Shown: piece after piece, positions 31,851 to 37,186 of the stretch
How the letters are laid out: each line of letters begins with the position of its first letter
How positions within the stretch are numbered: the first letter of the stretch is position 1
Source of the DNA: JAUWTJ01 sp965603015
Lineage (GTDB): Bacteria > Pseudomonadota > Alphaproteobacteria > M2410
Direction: 5' to 3'
Length of the DNA: 37,186 bases
NCBI GenBank assembly: GCA_965603015.1
Contig: CBFDBJ010000028.1
Span: 1-37,186, forward strand
Made by a program: the position numbers and the translations under genes
The notes under the pieces: generated by a model
The model's database searches: none
Told to the model about the DNA's origin: nothing
What the model saw: only the letters and a program-made list of their open reading frames with translations

Positions 31851-31917
31851 AGTAGCACACGGCTTCCACCCACTGCAGATTTTCAACTTTGTAGGGAAAT
31901 AGCCTCTCGCCAGCGAC

Positions 31918-32349
31918 CTATTTGTTCTTGTCGAGAACAGATTGAATCATTTCCAGCAAAGAGGCCTTGTTGACCGGCTTGGAAAGATAGGCATCCATGC
32001 CACACTGAAGATAGCGCTCGCGATCGCCAACCATTGCATGGGCGGTGAGCGCAATAATCGGAATCGAGGAAACAGGACCGTCCATTGCACGGATAATGCG
32101 GGTCGCATTTTCGCCGTCGATGACCGGCATTTGAATGTCCATCAAAACAACGTCAAAAGGAACATCATTGTCATCAGCCATTCCCCCACGGATTGCTTCA
32201 ACAACTTCCTTGCCATTTTCCGTCGTGGTGATTTGAGCGTCGGTATCCTCGAGCATTCCTTCAATGACGAGGACATTGACATAGTTATCCTCCGCCACAA
32301 GAATTCTGATGCCTTCAAGTGAAACCTTTTGGGACCGATTATCACTCAT
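31918..32349 (-). CDS. CheY-like single-domain response regulator
   Basis: A 143-aa receiver domain. The acidic pocket is VAEDNYVN, the phospho-acceptor Asp is in FDVVLMDIQMPVIDG, the switch Thr is in IIALTAHAM and the Lys in YLSKPVNKASLLEMI. There is no output domain. The sequence is closest in style to the receiver modules of hybrid sensor kinases and DivK-like proteins. The ATG at 32349 is chosen; a TTG at 32361 could add 4 residues. No kinase is adjacent, so the partner is elsewhere. Confidence 0.9.
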   Translation of the reverse strand: MSDNRSQKVSLEGIRILVAEDNYVNVLVIEGMLEDTDAQITTTENGKEVVEAIRGGMADDNDVPFDVVLMDIQMPVIDGENATRIIRAMDGPVSSIPIIALTAHAMVGDRERYLQCGMDAYLSKPVNKASLLEMIQSVLDKNK

Positions 32350-32361
32350 CCGATCATCCAA

Positions 32362-32634
32362 CCTCGCACATTCAGTTTAAGACAGCTCTGTTCAATCCGG
32401 GTATGCCGACCACGCTCCCCAACCGGGCGATATCAAACCAGGGGGCCGCGACCATATCGGCTCACCAATAGGTCGTTTTACGCGGAAAAACAATATAAAT
32501 TATAACATTACAGTGGAAAGGGTCAATGTGAGCACATCCTGCGGTACGGGCGTAAAGTCTCATTTTTCCCTGCCGCGGGCATTCAGAAAATATTCACCAT
32601 AACGGTAATGAAATTTCGCCGGTGCAGCAGTTGC
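32362..32634. other. Intergenic region
   Basis: 273 bp between two minus-strand genes. AT-rich at 32490-32520 (AATATAAATTATAACATTAC), which may hold a promoter for the response regulator. No ORF, repeat or hairpin worth noting. Confidence 0.4.
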
Positions 32635-32901
32635 TCAGGATTTGCCCTTGGGCACTGGCTCATGGATCAAAGTGAACTCACCAGCGCGAATGCGCGCCGG
32701 GAGGCCTTCAGATATCTGGGCGACAAACTCCTCGCCGTGATTTTCAATCATATCAGTCAATGCGGCAAAAATCGCCGAGCTCGACAAAATCTCCGGCTCA
32801 ATGCCCTCTTCCAGCCCGGTCTCCCAGGCGTCCAGAATAATCTCAAGCGCCAGTGCCTTGCGCGCTTCTACTCCTTCGCCATCCTTGCTCAAAAGATCCA
32901 C
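32635..32901 (-). CDS. Hypothetical small acidic helical protein
   Basis: An 88-aa protein (EARKALALEIILDAWETGLE; SSAIFAALTDMIENHGEEFV) ending in a basic PVPKGKS. Composition is that of a genuine cytoplasmic protein. It lies 68 bp downstream of the TIGR02301-like gene on the same strand. No family is recognised; conserved small alphaproteobacterial proteins of this size are common. Confidence 0.65.
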   Translation of the reverse strand: MDLLSKDGEGVEARKALALEIILDAWETGLEEGIEPEILSSSAIFAALTDMIENHGEEFVAQISEGLPARIRAGEFTLIHEPVPKGKS

Positions 32902-32969
32902 CTCTGACGAGTTTGTTCTGAATATATTTCAAGAGTTTGCTCAAATACCCCGGATCCTCATCAGGGCGC

Positions 32970-33383
32970 TCAACGTGCCACGTTTTTCGCAAGGGCGTCA
33001 GACAGCTGCTCACCTTCAATGGCAAGAGCAACGGCCGCCCGGCTGGTCGCGCGTCCGCACGACGGATATTGGCTTCTTGCCCTTTCATAAGCATCGTTAA
33101 AACCGGCGACCATTTCGTTTTTGCGTGCTGACGGCGGATTTTCCAGCCTCACGAGTTCCATCATATTATCCCGCCAAAGTTGCTGCTCACCGGAAACACA
33201 AGTTCCGCGCAGGTGGTGCAACTTCCCCAGAATGTGCGAAAGGTCCAGAAGCTGCTCCTGATATCGCCCCTGATCGTAATGAACCGCCTGGGCCATCACG
33301 GCCTGGCTTTGAAGGGAACCCAGGGCCGCAACAAAGATCGCCGCAATCATTGTGCGGCTTGATTTTCCGGTAATTTTTAGCAC
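32970..33383 (-). CDS. TIGR02301-family secreted protein
   Basis: I set the start at the GTG at 33383 (GAGGATC before it), which gives a signal peptide: basic VLKITGKSSRTM then IAAIFVAALGSLQSQAVMAQ. The longer open frame back to 33602 is not protein-like. The mature part has the family pattern YQEQLLDLSHILGKLHHLRG, then C...WRDNMMELVRLE, MVAGFNDAYERARSQYPSC and a final helix EGEQLSDALAKNVAR. Two conserved Cys (in RGTC and YPSC) may form a disulfide. Periplasmic; role unknown for the family. Confidence 0.8.
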   Translation of the reverse strand: MLKITGKSSRTMIAAIFVAALGSLQSQAVMAQAVHYDQGRYQEQLLDLSHILGKLHHLRGTCVSGEQQLWRDNMMELVRLENPPSARKNEMVAGFNDAYERARSQYPSCGRATSRAAVALAIEGEQLSDALAKNVAR

Positions 33384-33616
33384 GATCCTCGCCTGCCTCT
33401 GCCTGGTATGGTCCCGCCAGTCTATCAGTGCATGTGGATTTGGCAAAGCCTCGCGAGGGAACCCGCGATCACAGCGGGCCCGACACACCTGAGCAGCTAT
33501 GCGCGAAGCCTGCATCCGCGCACTCAACCTTTCTGGGTAAAATCGAGCCTGAGGGTCCGACGGTCCTGATTTTTCAAGATTATGCTTGATTCGTTTCCCC
33601 AATTGCGACGAAGATC

Positions 33617-33781
33617 ATGAAAAGGCTCAGGGACTTTGCACTCATGATTATTGCTCTTCGGACGCTCGCTGCGGCTCTCGTTGCACTGACACTTTCTCTT
33701 GCCTTTGGAGAAACCCCTACAGGGGACAAGGCCTCTGCCAGCAGTGCGGCGCCAATCTGCCAGGCCATGCCCTGTAATTGA
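33617..33781 (+). CDS. Small secreted or membrane peptide (54 aa)
   Basis: A short frame starting MKRLRDFALMIIALRTLAAA, a basic then hydrophobic signal-like segment, followed by TLSLAFGETPTGDKASASSA and an end ICQAMPCN with two Cys. The upstream sequence GCGACGAAGATC is only a weak ribosome-binding site. GGGGCC...GGCCCC after the stop could be a terminator. Opposite-strand frames here are less protein-like. It may be a short envelope peptide; no family known. Confidence 0.5.
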   Translation: MKRLRDFALMIIALRTLAAALVALTLSLAFGETPTGDKASASSAAPICQAMPCN

Positions 33782-33820
33782 AGGGGCCCTGCTGGCCGGC
33801 CCCCCCCCAATACGGCCAGG

Positions 33821-34237
33821 TCAGGCACTCATTAAGATAATTCGCCTGGTCTCCTGCCAAATCTCCATGCCCTCAAGATCTTCCAGCGATAGCCACTGGA
33901 CATCGACGGCATCATCTCCGGCCCTGGCCTCGCCGCTCAGCCAATCACAGCGAAAGTCAATCAGCGTAAAGTGATGCCCGGTCTGACCCTCTGTGCCCGG
34001 TATAATGGCATCGACGACATCCACCAGGCACAGTCCCTGGACCTTTAATCCGGTTTCCTCATGGATTTCGCGCTGGACCGCTTGCCTGACTGTTTCACCC
34101 CACTCCTGATGACCGCCAGGCAAACTCCACTCGCCCTTGCGCGGTTCCTTGCCCCGCTTGATGAGCAGAAACCGATTGTCTTTCCAGATGACGGCTGCCA
34201 CACCGACGGCGGGGCGCAAGACTTTATCTTTGGTCAA
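33821..34237 (-). CDS. Nudix hydrolase
   Basis: A Nudix-fold pyrophosphatase. The Nudix box spans about residues 40-63 with the glycine at its start (LPGGHQEWGETV) and the REIHEETGL end carrying the metal-binding Glu pair. The preceding strand VGVAAVIWKDNRFLLIKRG is typical of ADP-ribose/NADH-type or CTP-pyrophosphatase-like members. I take the TTG at 34237 (138 aa); the frame is open further but then overlaps the divergent SRAP gene. Substrate cannot be predicted. Confidence 0.85.
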   Translation of the reverse strand: MTKDKVLRPAVGVAAVIWKDNRFLLIKRGKEPRKGEWSLPGGHQEWGETVRQAVQREIHEETGLKVQGLCLVDVVDAIIPGTEGQTGHHFTLIDFRCDWLSGEARAGDDAVDVQWLSLEDLEGMEIWQETRRIILMSA

Positions 34238-34309
34238 AGGAGCTCTCTTTGCTGGCTGACTATGACAGGGCCCTTTTCGCAGGTGCCAATCAAGGATAAC
34301 ATCCCGCCT

Positions 34310-35041
34310 ATGTGTGGTCGATACTCCATTACGACGCCGACGGAGGCCTTGCGGCAGCTCTTTGATTTTTCGGGGCATCCCAATCTTGGGCCGAATTACA
34401 ATGTAGCGCCGACCAGCATTGTGCCTCTCGTCAGGGTGGGAAAAGGGGGTCGGGAACTCGCCATGGCGCGTTGGGGATTTATTCCGGACTGGGCAAAAGA
34501 AGTACGATCAAAACCTCTGATCAACGCGCGCGCCGAGACCGTTCAGGAAAAACCGAGCTTTCGGGGCGCCTTCAAATATCGCAGATGCCTGGTGCCCGCC
34601 GATGGCTATTTTGAGTGGCACAAGCAGTCGGATGGATCGAAGCAGCCATGGTACATCTACCAGCCGGACCGTGAGCCCTTTGGTATGGCAGCGATTTGGG
34701 AGACATATCTTGATCCTGACGGCACCGAGATTGATACGCTGGCGATCCTGACATCGGCAGCCAACAAGACCCTCGCCCCGCTTCATCACCGTATGCCGGT
34801 GGTCATCGCCCCCCGACACTTTGAGCGCTGGCTGACGGGCGATCCCAAACGGGCCAGCGATCTGACTGACCTTCTTAAGCCCGGGCCGGAGGGCCTCTTC
34901 ACGGCCCATCCGGTGAGCCCCCGCGTTGGCCGGGTCGGTGAAGATGATCCCGATATCATCAAGCCGGTCGGCCCGGCCCTTGACAGCGCCCCCCCAAGCC
35001 CTGAAAAGGATGCGGACGACGATCAACTGTCCTTTCTGTGA
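34310..35041 (+). CDS. yedK: SRAP-domain abasic-site sensor (HMCES/YedK family)
   Basis: The start is fixed by the invariant MCGRYS, whose Cys2 forms the thiazolidine cross-link with abasic sites. Other catalytic elements are PLINARAETV (Asn), DGYFEWHKQSD (Glu) and HHRMPVVI (His), all in family order over 243 aa. It protects single-stranded DNA with abasic lesions. AAGGAT lies 12 bases upstream. It is divergent from the Nudix gene (72 bp apart) and overlaps the following formyltransferase. Confidence 0.93.
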   Translation: MCGRYSITTPTEALRQLFDFSGHPNLGPNYNVAPTSIVPLVRVGKGGRELAMARWGFIPDWAKEVRSKPLINARAETVQEKPSFRGAFKYRRCLVPADGYFEWHKQSDGSKQPWYIYQPDREPFGMAAIWETYLDPDGTEIDTLAILTSAANKTLAPLHHRMPVVIAPRHFERWLTGDPKRASDLTDLLKPGPEGLFTAHPVSPRVGRVGEDDPDIIKPVGPALDSAPPSPEKDADDDQLSFL

Positions 35042-35676
35042 GCCCCATGCCCTCAGCTACCCTTACCGGGAAAACCCTCCGCCTCGCCTTTCTGGCCTCC
35101 CACGGCGGCAGTGCCATGAAGGCGGTCGCAGAGGCCTGCGCTGACGGGCGCATCAAGGGGGCACCCATTCTGGTCATTTCCAATAACAAGACACCCCTCG
35201 CGTTCGAGCGTGCGGCTGATCTCGGCATCAAGACGTTTCACATGAGCCTCAAGACCCACCCCGGTGAGGGCGAGCTTGATCGTTCAATTTGCGAAACCCT
35301 TGCCGCTCACGAAATTGATCTCATTGTGCTCAGCGGCTATATGCGCAAAATTGGACCCGAGACCCTCAAGTCCTTTCACAACCGGATCCTCAATGTTCAC
35401 CCGGCGCTCCTGCCCCACTATGGCGGACAGGGCATGTACGGGGGCCGCGTCCATCAGGCGGTTCTGGATGCCGGCGACAAGGAAAGCGGTGCCACGATCC
35501 ATCTGATCGACGCTGACTATGACACCGGACCGATCCTTGTGCAGGGCCGCGTCCCCGTACAACAGGGCGATGACGCCAAAACACTGGCGGCCCGGGTCGC
35601 CGGGGTGGAACATGAGCTTTTCATTGAAGCCTTGCAGGGCATTACATCCGGCACAATTGATCTCGACAAGGCCTGA
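35038..35676 (+). CDS. purN: PurN-like phosphoribosylglycinamide formyltransferase
   Basis: A formyltransferase of 212 aa (GTG at 35038, overlapping the SRAP stop) or 209 aa (ATG at 35047). The catalytic Asn and His are in RILNVHPALLPHYGG and the Asp in DADYDTGPILVQ. The phosphate-binding loop reads LASHGGSAMKAV rather than the usual GxGSNLQA, and SNNKTPLAFERAADLGI fits the substrate site. It uses 10-formyl-THF to formylate GAR in purine synthesis. The altered loop leaves open a paralogue with a different substrate. Co-transcribed with SRAP. Confidence 0.8.
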   Translation: MSPMPSATLTGKTLRLAFLASHGGSAMKAVAEACADGRIKGAPILVISNNKTPLAFERAADLGIKTFHMSLKTHPGEGELDRSICETLAAHEIDLIVLSGYMRKIGPETLKSFHNRILNVHPALLPHYGGQGMYGGRVHQAVLDAGDKESGATIHLIDADYDTGPILVQGRVPVQQGDDAKTLAARVAGVEHELFIEALQGITSGTIDLDKA

Positions 35677-35762
35677 GGCGGCGGGGTGTCTACTCTTTGA
35701 CAGCCAACCGGCCTAGTATCGTGAAAACCGAATCAGCCAGTTTTATAAAATGGGGAGAAATC

Positions 35763-36848
35763 ATGAGGATGCATCTCAAATCCGGTCTTGCAGGGCTTGC
35801 CTTCCTTGGACTTCTTGCTTGCAGCGATGCCGCGCCGATTGTTGAAGAGAACGCGGCGCCCCGCCTCAATCACATTGCCTTCGGGTCCTGTGTGGCTCAA
35901 ACATTACCGCAGCCGTTCTGGCCTGTGATCGCTGGTGAGAACCCCGATCTGTTCATTTTTGGCGGCGATAATGTTTATGGCGATCTCGCCGTCGTTGACG
36001 GGCAACCAACAATCGGCAAAGGCGACCCCGCGCTCCTGAGCACGGCCTATAAGTTGCTCGGCAGCAATCCCGAGTTCAGCGCCTTCCGGAAGCAGGTTAA
36101 AATTCTTCCGGTTTGGGATGATCATGACTTTGGCGAGAATGATGCCGGCGCGTCCTATGCGCACAAAGCTGACTCGGAAAGCCAGTTTCTTGATTTCTGG
36201 AATATCAACGCTGATGACCCCAGACGCGCGCGCGCGGGGATCTACACCTCATCCATTCAAGGGCCGGTTGGCGAACGTGTACAGATCATCATGCTGGACA
36301 CACGGTATTTTCGCAGTGATCTGGTCAAGAATGTGGACGGTGAGCCCGGGACGCAGCACCTCAATTTGCCCAGCGACGACCCTTCAACAACCGTTCTTGG
36401 CGAAGCCCAATGGGTCTGGCTTGCAGAGGAGCTCAAGAAGGAAGCTGATGTGCGCCTGATCGTTTCATCGATCCAGGTTCACGCCGAAGGTCACGGCTAT
36501 GAGCGCTGGGGCAATTTCCCGCATGAACGCAGCCGCCTTTATGACCTCATCGCGGAAACCCGTGCCAACGGCGTGATCTTCCTTTCAGGAGATCGTCACA
36601 GCGGCGCGCTTTACGTCAAACGTAGCGAGGATCACTATCCGCTGTTTGAAATGACTTCCAGTTCGCTCAACCGCCCCTATCCGAACCCTGACGAGACCGG
36701 CCCGTATCAACTGGGCTCGCTTTTTGGTGAGGTGAATTACGCAACCGTTACCTTTGACTGGGAAAATCGAGCGGTGGTCCTGCAAATCAAGGACATGGAT
36801 GGCCAGCCGGTTCGCTCCGCCGGGCTTGAGATTGACGAGCTACGTTAG
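35763..36848 (+). CDS. PhoD-like alkaline phosphatase / metallophosphoesterase lipoprotein
   Basis: The ATG at 35763 has GGGGAG 6 bases upstream. A lipoprotein signal ends in GLLAC (Cys20), so it is membrane-anchored in the periplasm or outer membrane. Metal-binding motifs are FIFGGDNVYGD, LPVWDDHDFGENDAG, HAEGHGYERWGNFP and VIFLSGDRHSGAL, as in the PhoD family. It likely hydrolyses phosphodiesters such as teichoic-type or phospholipid esters. The 361-aa length is short for PhoD but complete. It follows purN by 86 bp and may have its own promoter. Confidence 0.88.
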   Translation: MRMHLKSGLAGLAFLGLLACSDAAPIVEENAAPRLNHIAFGSCVAQTLPQPFWPVIAGENPDLFIFGGDNVYGDLAVVDGQPTIGKGDPALLSTAYKLLGSNPEFSAFRKQVKILPVWDDHDFGENDAGASYAHKADSESQFLDFWNINADDPRRARAGIYTSSIQGPVGERVQIIMLDTRYFRSDLVKNVDGEPGTQHLNLPSDDPSTTVLGEAQWVWLAEELKKEADVRLIVSSIQVHAEGHGYERWGNFPHERSRLYDLIAETRANGVIFLSGDRHSGALYVKRSEDHYPLFEMTSSSLNRPYPNPDETGPYQLGSLFGEVNYATVTFDWENRAVVLQIKDMDGQPVRSAGLEIDELR

Positions 36849-37105
36849 CTTTTCTTCCGTGCAAGAATGATTTCTTTTGAGAAATCAACGCGCGTCGGCC
36901 AGGTCATATCAAGCGCCATCAGGCGTGCCAGAAAATCGTCCCAATATCCCGCCACGTCACCTGTGGAACGAGCCCAGGCACCGCCGGTTGATGTCGACGC
37001 CATATGACCTTTAACCCCTTCCTCAGCGGAAACCCCTTGGCAAAGGCAAAGCCGGAGGAAATTCAGGTCGTCTTCGTGCTGCTCAGCCACGGACACGACG
37101 ACCAT
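36845..37105 (-). CDS. Hypothetical protein
   Basis: An 86-aa frame convergent with the PhoD gene (4-bp overlap). Hydrophobic start MVVVSVAEQHEDDLNFLRL, then HMASTSTGGAWARSTGDVAG and YWDDFLARLMALDMTW, ending DFSKEIILARKKS. The pattern is protein-like, but the family is not recognised. An in-frame TGA stands upstream, and the frame reads on as coding-like between that stop and the ATG, so it may be the end of a gene broken near the window edge. Confidence 0.5.
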   Translation of the reverse strand: MVVVSVAEQHEDDLNFLRLCLCQGVSAEEGVKGHMASTSTGGAWARSTGDVAGYWDDFLARLMALDMTWPTRVDFSKEIILARKKS

Positions 37106-37186
37106 CTCGGCGACGCCCTTCGGTAACGTTCGAAATCAAGACATATTTCTTTGTAATACAGCTTGATACTTCATGCCCTATGCATT

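Noticed and set aside
31564..31869. A 101-codon minus-strand gene over the hairpin block
   Set aside because: It is made mainly of the inverted repeats and lacks a ribosome-binding site; kept only as a possible translated repeat.
1..37186. CRISPR arrays, tRNA and rRNA genes
   Set aside because: No regularly spaced repeats and no tRNA-like or rRNA sequence were recognised on either strand by eye.

Overview
The window reads as chromosome of an alphaproteobacterium, probably marine. The evidence is the small Usg-family protein, a TIGR02301-like secreted protein, a stand-alone DnaA-domain-IV protein, a PEP-CTERM surface protein and GC-rich coding sequence. Genus cannot be fixed from the sequence alone; a Parvularcula/Hyphomonas-type or related lineage would fit.

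Layout. (1) 1-4911 is ordinary chromosome: the 3' end of a beta-lactamase-fold serine hydrolase, an AttH/CrtC-like (DUF7064/7065-type) protein and an APH-fold phosphotransferase in one operon, then an ArsR regulator, a histidine phosphatase, an RssA-like patatin and Usg. (2) 5077-19810 is a compact minus-strand virion-morphogenesis cassette of short-tailed (P22/SU10-like) type. In transcription order it holds TerS, TerL (split into two ORFs), portal, a 97-aa protein, scaffold, major capsid protein, a 99-aa protein, adaptor, a P22 gp10-like protein, several small coupled genes, a GNAT-like protein, an internal-virion-like protein, a tail fibre and 3' small genes. No integrase, replication gene, obvious endolysin or lysogeny repressor lies beside it, and both flanks are chromosomal genes. 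The cassette carries a reversed cargo gene (14829-15362) for a PEP-CTERM surface protein with its own strong terminator, plus a possible 29-aa membrane peptide. (3) 20000-24791 holds a disordered 462-aa protein, an old yellow enzyme, MobA, a multi-pass membrane protein and a small DnaA-C-like protein. (4) 25042-30517 holds an S24/LexA-like regulator divergent from the DnaA-C gene, hypothetical genes, a gamma-glutamyltransferase and a MATE exporter. (5) 30651-37105 holds an MmyB-type regulator, a hairpin-rich intergenic block, a CheY-like response regulator, small conserved genes, Nudix, SRAP (HMCES/YedK), a PurN-like formyltransferase, a PhoD-like lipoprotein phosphatase and a hypothetical gene.

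How the genes work together. The virion cassette contains what is needed to build and fill a head with a short tail but nothing visible to excise, replicate or lyse. It is therefore either a decayed prophage or a domesticated particle, possibly of gene-transfer-agent type. The split terminase, the histone-H1-like basic tail on TerS and the host-type cargo gene inserted against the late operon are the parts most worth following up. The SRAP, PurN-like and PhoD genes on the right form a plus-strand run; the Nudix gene is divergent from SRAP.
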